Shown piece after piece: positions 6,662 to 13,963 of a stretch of DNA of 33,463 nt. A model generated the notes under the pieces. It made no database searches and had not been told where the DNA came from. It saw only the letters and a list, made by a program, of their open reading frames with translations. The stretch is from UBA6182 sp964479585 (GTDB lineage: Bacteria; Bacillota_I; Bacilli_A; Erysipelotrichales; Erysipelotrichaceae). Location: the NCBI GenBank assembly GCA_964479585.1, contig CAYZMP010000014.1:1-33463 (forward strand), written 5' to 3'. Numbering within the stretch: the stretch's first letter is position 1; the number at the start of each line of letters is the position of its first letter. Position numbers and translations under genes: made by a program.

Positions 6662-7299
6662 GATTGCACCGTTTTTAACCAATCAAACAGTGCTTCACTG
6701 CTTTTTAAAAGTATGACATTTTTATATTGTTCAAAAATATGTGGATTGTTTGCGATTGCTCGGCCACCTAATAAAATGGTTACTTCATGTTTGCTTTCGA
6801 TTATTTTTTCAATTGTTTTAATTACTTCAGACACATTGTAATAATTCGTTACACTTATTGCCACAATATCCAGTTGAAGCTCTTGAATCATTTTTACAAA
6901 CTCGTTTCTTGGAGTGTCTCGACCAACAAAATATGATTGAACACCTGCAAGTGTTAAATAATCGTTAATCATTCTTGCACCTAATTCATGTTGCTCATTA
7001 TCGGGACATATAACCGCTGCTTTTTTTGATAATGAAGGTTGTTTATTCTCTAGCACAAAAGGATGCGCCATTTCAATAATTGTACGCACAATAGATGATT
7101 GTACATGTTCAAACCATATTTTATGTTGTGGATTTGATTCAATATCTGTTAAATTGGCTAATGCTTTTACTAGTATTTCTTCATAAAGTGCTTTAATTGT
7201 TATCTCTTGATTAGACAACCAGTTAAAAACAAGAGACACGCTTTGCTCTTTATCAAGCTTATTAAACGCTCGCATAAACTCGTTGAATTTGTTCTCCAT
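6658..7299 (-). CDS. Cobalamin-binding domain protein, CarH/LitR-like sensor without DNA-binding domain
   Basis: A 213-residue protein with two parts. Residues 1-85 are helical and resemble the four-helix cap that precedes many B12 domains, including the W62-x-E64-H65 segment comparable to the EH of CarH/LitR. Residues 93-210 are a Rossmann-like B12-binding domain: NEQHELG (101-107, variant of DxHxxG, H104 the likely cobalt ligand), AISVT (147-151) and LLGGRAI (176-182). The full Wx9EH photosensor motif is not met because position -10 is Glu54 rather than Trp. There is no MerR helix-turn-helix and no catalytic partner domain. A strong GGAGGG site precedes the ATG, so it is not truncated. It is coupled (ATGA) to the exporter permease, suggesting that it senses B12, light or redox for this operon. 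Confidence 0.85.
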   Translation of the reverse strand: MENKFNEFMRAFNKLDKEQSVSLVFNWLSNQEITIKALYEEILVKALANLTDIESNPQHKIWFEHVQSSIVRTIIEMAHPFVLENKQPSLSKKAAVICPDNEQHELGARMINDYLTLAGVQSYFVGRDTPRNEFVKMIQELQLDIVAISVTNYYNVSEVIKTIEKIIESKHEVTILLGGRAIANNPHIFEQYKNVILLKSSEALFDWLKTVQS

Positions 7300-7311
7300 A
7301 CACCCTCCACA

Positions 7312-7330
7312 TAGTTAAGTTACTTAACTA
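7312..7330. promoter_or_regulatory. Perfect palindromic operator at the B12-domain/exporter operon start site
   Basis: TAGTTAAG-TTA-CTTAACTA is a perfect 8-3-8 inverted repeat. It lies between the -10 (7335-7340) and the ribosome binding site of the B12-domain gene and covers the expected transcription start, as a repressor operator would. The shape fits MarR- or TetR-like repressors; no candidate repressor gene is adjacent. Confidence 0.7.
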
Positions 7331-7334
7331 CACC

Positions 7335-7363
7335 ATTTTATCAGAGTTACATGGCAATTTCAA
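7335..7363 (-). promoter_or_regulatory. Sigma-A promoter of the B12-domain/exporter operon
   Basis: Minus strand TTGAAA (7358-7363) - 17 nt - TAAAAT (7335-7340), with TGA just before the -10 as an extended element. It begins 12 nt after the end of the upstream unit. Confidence 0.75.
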
Positions 7364-7375
7364 AGCATTTGCGTC

Positions 7376-8449
7376 TTACTCAAACCGGATATTATCTGAT
7401 TCTACTGCAATGATCTTTAATGGATGAACAACTAGCTTATCCTCATCAAAGTCATTATCAAAACAATTTACATAACTATCCATTGTCGATGTAGTAATAA
7501 CATGAATTGTTGGAACTAATGCATTTTGAAATAGTGTTGTATCATAGAGAAGTTCATAACCAAGTATTTCTACTTCATTGAGATTTGATTCATTAACTAT
7601 TACAGAATAATAATTGTTTTTAACAATTTCTTGATTAATATCAGTAATTTCCTTTATTGGAGTCTCCATCAAAACATCTCCTCTTTCGGGGGATTTCGAG
7701 ATACCCACTATGCTATTGTAATCACTTGAAAAAGTAATCGATATTTTTTCTCTGTAAGGACTATCCGTTGATTCTACAATGGAAATATCAAGTATCTCCT
7801 TATTTAAAGTATCGTAGTGAACCATCTCTATGACATACTCATAGTCTTCCCAAGGTATCATGGATGATATCCAAGATGTTTCAACTGCACTTTTTACTGT
7901 TTCTAAATTAAGCTCTTCAATTTCAATTAACTGTTCATCCAACAAAATAATATAATACGAACCATCTTGTACTACCTCAAGATAACCTTGATCAAATTCG
8001 CAAAGAATTAAACGCCATCCATCTTGATCAAGAGTAGAACAATCAATTTCTTCTGATTCACCATCAAGTTTTACAAAAAGCGATTGAGAAAAGTCAGTCA
8101 TTTGCTCAAAGGTATATTCTTTCTTTTTATACACTGGTAAAACCTTATTTTCCCAATCATATAAAGAAGTTGGGTTATTTAATGCTTGACTAGCTTCATT
8201 AACTTGTTTTACATGATTAGTTTGATCAATGTAAGGAATCCAACGAACAAGCAATCCATCAAAAGAATCACCATCATTAAGTGGTGGTTCTTCCTCATTA
8301 GGATTATCATTGTCATGATCTCCATTTGTTGGTTGTTCAATAATCGGCCCTTGTGAAGGCTCGTAAAACAGTTGGTTGTACACAACATAACCAACAACAA
8401 TAACCACAATCAAAGCTAACAATAACTTTGTTTTTTTTATGAGATCCAT
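7376..8449 (-). CDS. Membrane-anchored extracytoplasmic protein, unknown function
   Basis: I do not recognise this 357-residue protein. It opens with KK and a single hydrophobic helix (about residues 8-26), best read as an uncleaved signal anchor since no lipobox or clear cleavage site follows. A low-complexity acidic, Pro- and Asn-rich linker (about 30-62) leads to a large extracellular part of about 290 residues that is acidic, low in Cys (three) and without evident catalytic motifs; alternating strands suggest a beta-rich fold. Its ATG overlaps the stop of the preceding propeller gene (TAATG), so it is translationally coupled as the last gene of the pspC-like/pgl operon. The reader should treat function as open. 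Confidence 0.75.
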   Translation of the reverse strand: MDLIKKTKLLLALIVVIVVGYVVYNQLFYEPSQGPIIEQPTNGDHDNDNPNEEEPPLNDGDSFDGLLVRWIPYIDQTNHVKQVNEASQALNNPTSLYDWENKVLPVYKKKEYTFEQMTDFSQSLFVKLDGESEEIDCSTLDQDGWRLILCEFDQGYLEVVQDGSYYIILLDEQLIEIEELNLETVKSAVETSWISSMIPWEDYEYVIEMVHYDTLNKEILDISIVESTDSPYREKISITFSSDYNSIVGISKSPERGDVLMETPIKEITDINQEIVKNNYYSVIVNESNLNEVEILGYELLYDTTLFQNALVPTIHVITTSTMDSYVNCFDNDFDEDKLVVHPLKIIAVESDNIRFE

Positions 8450-9417
8450 TATCTAAATAACACACACACTGGTTCATTAGCGTAAATATCTTTTTGTAGT
8501 AGTGTTAACTTACCACTATATTCATCTCTTTCAAACAGTGTACAATTGTCACTTTCTAAATTTGCGACAAGCACAAATTTTTGGTCGGGACTTAAATCAA
8601 AGTCTCGTGGATGCTTTCCATGCACTAAAACGTGTTGAACAAACTCTAATGTACTGTCTGTGTTAATTTTAAACACACTCAAACTATTGTCTGTACGATT
8701 GGATGTGTATAAGAACTTACCATCTTTGCTTATGCGGATTGCAGCACCATGTTGATTAGTCGTTTCTTTTGTCGGGTTTGCACTCACTTTTGACAAAATT
8801 TTATATTCTTTGTTATAGTCCACAATAAAGATTTCGTAGCTCAGTTCACTTAATACATACACAGTTGATTTGCTTGGATGATTAATAATATGACGAGGTC
8901 CACTACCATGGTCAAAATCAAGTGTTTGTTTGTGCACAAGCTTACTATCTTCATCTAAGGTGTATGCATATACTTTGTCTAATCCTAAATCACACACAAA
9001 CGTGGTGTTTAGATCTTTAATAGATTTAATATAATGGGCTTTTGAGCCTTCTGGATACACAATTTTTTGATGAGCAATTAATTGATCATTAACAAACTTA
9101 TAACTATTCACCATTCCTTGATGATAATTCGCACTAAAAAGCAAGTGATGATGTTGATCATAACTCACATAACATGGCGCTACTTTTTGATTTAAAATCT
9201 CTTGCATCAATACACCATTTTTAAAGTAAGCAACTCCACCTTTGTCATTATTAATGCACACACTAAAAATATTCGCACCATGCCCACAAAGATACGTTGG
9301 GTTTTTTACCTTTAAATAATGAACATACTCAATGCACTCTTTTTTAGACTCATCAAGTTCTAGAGAGTAAATACCTTTGCTATCTTTTTTTGTGTATGTT
9401 CCCAATAGGACTTGCAT
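8449..9417 (-). CDS. pgl: 6-phosphogluconolactonase-like seven-bladed propeller (YbhE/YkgB family)
   Basis: A 322-residue cytosolic beta-propeller of the lactonase family typified by E. coli YbhE (Pgl) and B. subtilis YkgB. Family marks include the opening LLGTYTKKDSKGIY, the SGPRHI motif in the middle, and near the end GKHPRDFDLSPDQKF followed by VANLESDN. The enzyme hydrolyses 6-phosphogluconolactone in the pentose phosphate path. The N-terminus starts directly with the first propeller strand, with no signal peptide. The ATG overlaps the PspC gene stop (TAATG at 9415-9419). No other pentose phosphate gene is nearby, so substrate specificity rests on family membership; other sugar lactones are possible. 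Confidence 0.85.
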   Translation of the reverse strand: MQVLLGTYTKKDSKGIYSLELDESKKECIEYVHYLKVKNPTYLCGHGANIFSVCINNDKGGVAYFKNGVLMQEILNQKVAPCYVSYDQHHHLLFSANYHQGMVNSYKFVNDQLIAHQKIVYPEGSKAHYIKSIKDLNTTFVCDLGLDKVYAYTLDEDSKLVHKQTLDFDHGSGPRHIINHPSKSTVYVLSELSYEIFIVDYNKEYKILSKVSANPTKETTNQHGAAIRISKDGKFLYTSNRTDNSLSVFKINTDSTLEFVQHVLVHGKHPRDFDLSPDQKFVLVANLESDNCTLFERDEYSGKLTLLQKDIYANEPVCVLFR

Positions 9418-9623
9418 TATTTATTCCCTTTCTCAGGTAAGACAATCCATAAAATCAAATACAATCCTAATCCAGTGCCGTAAAATATAAACGCTCCGAC
9501 AAATAATAATCGTAAAATAGTAACATCAATTTTTACTTTTTCCGAAATTCCAGAACAAACACCACCAAGTACAGCACCATCTTTCGATCGAGTCCAATTA
9601 TTGTTAGGGTCTTTATATGCCAT
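9417..9623 (-). CDS. PspC domain protein
   Basis: A 68-residue protein consisting of one PspC domain: WTRSKDGAVLGGVCSGISEK (residues about 10-29) is the cytosolic family signature, followed by an ILRLLFV amphipathic stretch, a membrane helix with GTGLGLYLILW and the family's closing VLPEK. PspC proteins take part in the membrane stress (phage shock) response in proteobacteria; small stand-alone copies are common in Bacillota and little studied. It has a good ribosome binding site (GGGAGGT) and an extended -10 promoter, and heads the operon with the propeller and the anchored protein. Confidence 0.92.
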   Translation of the reverse strand: MAYKDPNNNWTRSKDGAVLGGVCSGISEKVKIDVTILRLLFVGAFIFYGTGLGLYLILWIVLPEKGNK

Positions 9624-9644
9624 GATGTACCTCCCTTTTGCATT

Positions 9645-9653
9645 ATTATATCA
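9645..9653 (-). promoter_or_regulatory. Extended -10 promoter of the PspC operon
   Basis: Minus strand TGATATAAT, perfect -10 with TGn, 22 nt before the ATG. It lies immediately after the comFC stop codon; no terminator separates the two units, so some read-through from comFC is likely. Confidence 0.6.
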
Positions 9654-9656
9654 TAG

Positions 9657-10298
9657 CTATCTGATACTAAATACAAGTAGTGGATGAACAGCAAAAACAA
9701 TTGCCTTTATTTCTTTTGCATAAGGGTTTAATAAATGATACGCACTGAGAAGTGTTGAACCTGTTGTAGCTACATCATCAATTAAAACAACCCTTTTATC
9801 CTTAAACTGATCAATGTTTTCACACACAATATCATGATGAATGTTTTTCCTTTTGTTTTTACTTTGCTTTGCTTGTTTGATATCACTTGTTTTTTTAAGG
9901 GCATAAGAAATATTCGAAGTGTAAGGTTTCAACATTAGTTCTAAAGGTAGAAACCCCCGTTGTGTTGTTTTGCTTTTTGAAGATGGCATTACAACAAACA
10001 CCCAATCGTTGTGCTTCTTTAAGGTCTTTTTCATTGAATAGTAAAATGCAGGAGCCATTGGTGTGTCTTTATCTTCTTTAAATCGATAAATCAATCGTTC
10101 AATATCAAGTGAATACTCCACAATTGCTTTGCATTGTAGATTTTCTAATTTAAACTTTATTGGTTGTTTAATGAGTTTTTGGCATTGATGACATAAATAA
10201 GGATGATGAACAAACAAATCAAAAATTCCTGAATCATGATATTTTGGCTTTACACACCATAAACAGAGTGATTGGCTTTTAAGATCAAAGATATGCAT
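9657..10298 (-). CDS. comFC: ComFC family phosphoribosyltransferase-like competence protein
   Basis: A 213-residue ComF/ComFC protein. The N-terminus has two CxxC pairs (C12/C15 and C36/C39) forming a zinc ribbon. The C-terminal half is a type I phosphoribosyltransferase fold with the PRPP loop VVLIDDVATTGST (about residues 170-182), preceded by the family's RGF segment (TQRGFLPL). ComFC is cytosolic and works with the ComFA helicase in taking up single-stranded DNA during transformation. The start ATG at 10298 has AAAGGAGGT at ideal distance and lies 49 nt inside the 3' end of comFA, a long overlap that couples the two genes. Confidence 0.9.
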   Translation of the reverse strand: MHIFDLKSQSLCLWCVKPKYHDSGIFDLFVHHPYLCHQCQKLIKQPIKFKLENLQCKAIVEYSLDIERLIYRFKEDKDTPMAPAFYYSMKKTLKKHNDWVFVVMPSSKSKTTQRGFLPLELMLKPYTSNISYALKKTSDIKQAKQSKNKRKNIHHDIVCENIDQFKDKRVVLIDDVATTGSTLLSAYHLLNPYAKEIKAIVFAVHPLLVFSIR

Positions 10299-11374
10299 GT
10301 TTCAACCTCCTTTGATTTTTCATCACATAAAAAAATGCATTCTCCAGTTGGAAAGTCTTTATGACGACCAACACGACCACTTATTTGAATAAGTGAAGCT
10401 GCATCAAAAACTATGTGGTTTGCTAGAAAGACAATAACATGCACATTTTTAAAAGTTACACCTCGTTCTAAGATTGTTGTGCAACATAGAAACTGAAACT
10501 CTTCATTAGTAAATCGGTGAATTATTTCGTCTTTATCTTTTGTTTTTGATGTTATCATTTCTATCTTAAACAATGTTGAGAAGATTGTCGCTAATTTAAT
10601 ACTTGGAACAAATATCATAGTTTGGTGTCTTTTTGTTTTAAGCAACTTCATCAACTGTATTATTAAGACCAACTTATAATGACAAATTACTTTTGGGACA
10701 ACTAGGGGATTTTTAAATGGTCTTTCATACAATGTGACATGTTTTAGTTTTCCTTGTTTTAACCACGTTCTATGTTGTTTACTAGGGGTTGCTGTTAGAT
10801 AAATAATGTGACCTACTACTGCATTTAAGACAAAAGTTTCTAGAAGCTTGTTGTTTTTATATGGAAATGCATCCGGTTCATCCAAAATGAGTAAATCAAT
10901 TTGCTTATGATAACGATACAATTGATGAGTAGTACAAATAACTAAAGGTGCATGCACTCTTTTTGTGTGTCCTTCACATACTGCGATAACATCCATGTTT
11001 TTAAAAACATCAGTTAAGCGATCAACCAGCTGTAATACAACCTGTCTGCGTGGTATTGCCCAAACAACCTTCTTGTTTTGCTTTAGTGCATGCATAATGC
11101 TTTCCAACACTAACTCACTCTTACCAGCACCGCATACAGCTTCCACTAATACATCACTTTCTTTACATAGTATTGCAATGTTTTTACTTGCTTCTTTTTG
11201 TTTGTCGGTCAGTGAAAATGATAGTTTGTAGTCTATCTCATCATATTGAATTTCATTGCTTGTACCATTGTTTTGCATTAATGATACATACGACAAACAC
11301 ACACGACAAATTATATTATTGTTTAATGTAAAGAAGGCATGCCTGTTCTCATTTTTACAATATTCACAAACCAT
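10250..11374 (-). CDS. comFA: ComFA competence DNA translocase/helicase
   Basis: A 374-residue superfamily 2 helicase, shorter than B. subtilis ComFA. It begins with a four-Cys zinc finger (C3, C6, C23, C26), a ComFA hallmark. Motif I is EAVCGAGKSE (about 79-88), motif II is LILDEPDAFP (a DEPD variant of DEAD), motif III is YLTATPS, and the C-terminal RecA lobe ends with QISGRVGRHKDFPTG. ComFA drives transforming DNA across the membrane with ComFC. Its ATG directly follows the T-run of the upstream terminator, and its only ribosome binding site, AGGGTG, lies inside the terminator's 3' arm (11382-11387). No separate promoter is visible. Confidence 0.92.
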   Translation of the reverse strand: MVCEYCKNENRHAFFTLNNNIICRVCLSYVSLMQNNGTSNEIQYDEIDYKLSFSLTDKQKEASKNIAILCKESDVLVEAVCGAGKSELVLESIMHALKQNKKVVWAIPRRQVVLQLVDRLTDVFKNMDVIAVCEGHTKRVHAPLVICTTHQLYRYHKQIDLLILDEPDAFPYKNNKLLETFVLNAVVGHIIYLTATPSKQHRTWLKQGKLKHVTLYERPFKNPLVVPKVICHYKLVLIIQLMKLLKTKRHQTMIFVPSIKLATIFSTLFKIEMITSKTKDKDEIIHRFTNEEFQFLCCTTILERGVTFKNVHVIVFLANHIVFDAASLIQISGRVGRHKDFPTGECIFLCDEKSKEVETCISLILKANHSVYGV

Positions 11375-11411
11375 AAAAAAACACCCTATCTATCTTACGA
11401 CAATAAGGTGT
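11375..11411 (-). terminator. Terminator hairpin that also contains the comFA ribosome binding site
   Basis: On the minus strand ACACCTTATT (11402-11411) pairs with GATAGGGTGT (11381-11390), a 10-bp stem with G-U pairs and an 11-nt loop, followed by seven T. It terminates the htpG-HAD unit 10 nt after the HAD stop. The AGGGTG in the 3' arm is 7 nt before the comFA ATG, so in any read-through RNA the hairpin would hide the comFA ribosome binding site. Confidence 0.8.
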
Positions 11412-11420
11412 GTTTCCCTT

Positions 11421-11972
11421 TTACCAAGGGTATAATTTATCTCTTTTTACTAAAATTGCCTTTTTTGCAAGTTTAGCCATTGGATCATCACTATACGAAT
11501 CCGAATAAAACGTGTCGATTTGATTGACGTCAAATTGCTCCTTAAACCTAATTGGTTTTTCCTCACCATAGCAGTTTTCTGTTAGGTTCTCTCCAGTTTT
11601 TTTATCTACATTTGATGCAATAAGATGAACTTGCAACTCATCACAAATTGGTTGCAATAAAAATGTTGGTGATGCAGAAATAATCACATCATCGTGATTG
11701 CGCTGTGATAAATACCAAAGTTTCAGATTTTTTTTGTGTTTTTTCCAAAAATCACCAACACGTTTATCCATGTCTTCAATAGATTGAAAATACGTATATA
11801 TAATTGTCTTCATTTCAGTCTTTGATATTTTCTTAGCTTTGTACTTAATCATTGCAGCAAATTGTCTTGGAAAATACTTTACTAGCGATGGCTGTCGTTT
11901 TAAGTTGTACACAAAGAAATGGATTGAACTATCTCCATCATATATTGTCTTATCAAAATCATACACGTTCAT
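11421..11972 (-). CDS. HAD superfamily phosphatase (PSPase-like, subfamily IB)
   Basis: A 183-residue cytosolic HAD hydrolase. Motif I is YDFDKTIYDGD (residues 4-14) with the nucleophile and acid Asp pair, motif II is IISASP (about 97-102), the Lys of motif III lies near KPIRFKEQF, and motif IV is YSDSYSDDP (about 156-164). An alpha-helical cap sits between motifs I and II, as in phosphoserine phosphatase and SerB/HisB-like IB enzymes. The substrate is unknown. It begins 11 nt after the htpG stop with AGAGGT before its ATG, so it is the second gene of the heat-shock unit and is followed by a terminator. Confidence 0.87.
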   Translation of the reverse strand: MNVYDFDKTIYDGDSSIHFFVYNLKRQPSLVKYFPRQFAAMIKYKAKKISKTEMKTIIYTYFQSIEDMDKRVGDFWKKHKKNLKLWYLSQRNHDDVIISASPTFLLQPICDELQVHLIASNVDKKTGENLTENCYGEEKPIRFKEQFDVNQIDTFYSDSYSDDPMAKLAKKAILVKRDKLYPW

Positions 11973-11983
11973 TGAATATACCT

Positions 11984-13849
11984 CTATTTTTTATATGCTT
12001 CAATCATTAAGTTAGAAAGTTTTTTTGAAAATCCAACTGGATCTTCTATAGGTAACCCTTCCATTAGACAAGCTTGATCATAAAGAATCCAAGCTGCTTC
12101 TTTAATTTTGTTAGGATCATTTTTTGCGACATTTACTAATGTGTCTAATAGTGGATGTTCTGGATTTAATTCCAAAATTCTTTTTGCTTTTAATGATTCT
12201 TGTGCATCTGGCATTTGTGACAATACTTTTTCCATCTCAAATGATAGCCCTTCATCACTTACTAAACATACTGGATGATTTTTTAATCGTTTAGATAAAC
12301 GTACTTCACTTATAACATCCTTTAGTTCTTCTTTAATTGCTTCAAACACATCTTTACTTGTCTCTTCTTTTTGTTTGACAACTTCTTTTTCTTCATCACT
12401 CATTAAATCCAAATCTCCTTGAGTAATAGATTTAAACGCTTTGTCTTTATAGTTTTGCATAATTTGAAGCACAAACTCATCCACATCATCCGTTAAGTAT
12501 AAAATTTCGTAGCCTTTTTCTTTTACTCGCTCACTTTGTGGAATAGCTTCACACTTTTCAATTGAGTCTGCTGAAACAAAATAGATATCTTTTTGATCTT
12601 CAGGCATGTTGGTCACATACTCTTGAAGCGTCACGTACTTTTTATTTTTTGATGATACAAACAACACTAAATCTTGTAACAATTCTTTATGTTGACCAAA
12701 ACCTTGGTAAATTCCATATTTTATTTGTAAACCAAAGTTTTTCCAAAATTCTTCATATGCTTCACGTTCATTCATCAACATAATAGATAGCTCATTTTTG
12801 ATTTTCTTTTCTAACCGTGAAGCAATCGATTTAAGTTGGCGGTTATGTTGTAGTATTTCCCGGGAAATATTTAAGGATAAATCAGGAGAATCGACTAACC
12901 CTCTTACAAATCTAAAGTGGTCTCCAATTAAGTCTTTAGCCTTATCCATGATAAAGACACCTTTGCTGTACAGTTGCAATCCTTTTTCATATTCATTGGT
13001 ATAAAAGTTAAATGGTGTCTTTTTTGGGATATATAAAAGCGATGAAAACGATAAGTTCCCTTCAACTTGCATATGGATTACTTTTGCAGGGTCTTCAAAA
13101 TCCATAAACTTATCTTTATAAAACTGATTGTAGTCTTCTTCACTCACATCATTTTTACTTCGTTTCCAAATAGGAATCATGGAGTTGAGTACTTCAAGTT
13201 CATCCTCTTCATCCTTTTTCATTTTGATTGGATATCGGATGTAGTCACTGTATTGTTTAATTAACGAGCGAATTTGATACGCTTCTAAAAATTGATCGTA
13301 CTCTTCTTCCTCGTTGTTTTCTTTAATATGACATACTATGGTTGTGCCTGGTGTGTCTTTTTTTATTTCTGTAATGGTGTAACCATCTACTCCACTAGAA
13401 GTAAATTGATACGCAACTTCTTCGTTTACTTTTTTTGTTTGGACTTCAATCTTATCACTCACCATAAACGCTGAGTAAAAACCAACACCAAATTGGCCAA
13501 TAATATCGACATCATCTTTTCCAGCTTCAATCGCCTCTTTAAAAGCCAATGAACCACTTTTTGCGATAGTACCTAAATTATCTTCCAATTCTTTACTACT
13601 CATACCAATACCGTTATCTGAAATTGTAATGGTTCGATTTTCTTTATCAACTTCGATATGAATGTGTAAAGCCGTTCTATCGATGGACACTGAATCATCT
13701 TCTAACGATAAAAAATAAATCTTATCAAGTGCATCAGAAGCATTAGATACGAGTTCTCGTAAAAATATCTCTTTGTTTGTGTAAATTGAATTGATCATTA
13801 AATCCAACAATCGTTTGGATTCTGCCTTAAACTGCTTAGGTCTTGCCAT
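11984..13849 (-). CDS. htpG: Chaperone HtpG (Hsp90)
   Basis: A 621-residue bacterial Hsp90. The N-terminal GHKL ATPase shows LRELVSNASDALDK (near residue 30-43), DNGIGM (about 79-84), GTIAKSG (about 93-99) and GQFGVGFYS. The middle domain contains the RGLVDSPDLSLNISRE stretch with the conserved catalytic-loop Arg, followed by the short C-terminal dimerisation domain. It is a cytosolic ATP-dependent chaperone. The start is backed by AGGAGG a few nt before ATG 13849. Upstream lie a sigma-A promoter and a CIRCE operator over the start site, so HrcA is the probable repressor. It shares its transcript with a HAD phosphatase. Confidence 0.97.
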   Translation of the reverse strand: MARPKQFKAESKRLLDLMINSIYTNKEIFLRELVSNASDALDKIYFLSLEDDSVSIDRTALHIHIEVDKENRTITISDNGIGMSSKELEDNLGTIAKSGSLAFKEAIEAGKDDVDIIGQFGVGFYSAFMVSDKIEVQTKKVNEEVAYQFTSSGVDGYTITEIKKDTPGTTIVCHIKENNEEEEYDQFLEAYQIRSLIKQYSDYIRYPIKMKKDEEDELEVLNSMIPIWKRSKNDVSEEDYNQFYKDKFMDFEDPAKVIHMQVEGNLSFSSLLYIPKKTPFNFYTNEYEKGLQLYSKGVFIMDKAKDLIGDHFRFVRGLVDSPDLSLNISREILQHNRQLKSIASRLEKKIKNELSIMLMNEREAYEEFWKNFGLQIKYGIYQGFGQHKELLQDLVLFVSSKNKKYVTLQEYVTNMPEDQKDIYFVSADSIEKCEAIPQSERVKEKGYEILYLTDDVDEFVLQIMQNYKDKAFKSITQGDLDLMSDEEKEVVKQKEETSKDVFEAIKEELKDVISEVRLSKRLKNHPVCLVSDEGLSFEMEKVLSQMPDAQESLKAKRILELNPEHPLLDTLVNVAKNDPNKIKEAAWILYDQACLMEGLPIEDPVGFSKKLSNLMIEAYKK

Positions 13850-13865
13850 AATACCTCCTTCGTGT

Positions 13866-13892
13866 TTAGCACTATAATATCTTGAGTGCTAA
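13866..13892. promoter_or_regulatory. CIRCE operator (HrcA site) of htpG
   Basis: TTAGCACTA - N9 - GAGTGCTAA matches the CIRCE consensus TTAGCACTC-N9-GAGTGCTAA with a single mismatch in one arm. It covers the predicted htpG transcription start and lies 17 nt before the ATG. HrcA is known to repress groE and dnaK operons through this element. Confidence 0.93.
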
Positions 13893-13896
13893 CACT

Positions 13897-13924
13897 ATTG
13901 TACTAACTTTTTATTTTTTTTCAA
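13897..13924 (-). promoter_or_regulatory. Sigma-A promoter of htpG
   Basis: Minus strand TTGAAA (13919-13924) - 16 nt, largely A-tracts - TACAAT (13897-13902). The CIRCE element starts 4 nt downstream of the -10. Confidence 0.7.
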
Positions 13925-13934
13925 GTCTTCTAAC

Positions 13935-13963
13935 AAAAAAGCTTCGGTTAATCGACCGAAACT
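13935..13963 (-). terminator. Intrinsic terminator of the first DegV gene
   Basis: On the minus strand AGTTTCGGT (CGATTA) ACCGAAGCT forms a 9-bp stem with one G-U pair, followed by T-run 13935-13940. The stem overlaps the stop codon of the DegV gene and lies just upstream of the htpG -35. Confidence 0.85.

Noticed and set aside
8209..8409. 66-codon minus-strand frame rich in Met and Leu
   Set aside because: It lies in another frame of the anchored-protein gene, over the region coding its signal anchor and linker.
12562..13474. Four plus-strand open frames
   Set aside because: All are antisense to htpG and show low-complexity, hydrophobic composition expected from reversed coding sequence.
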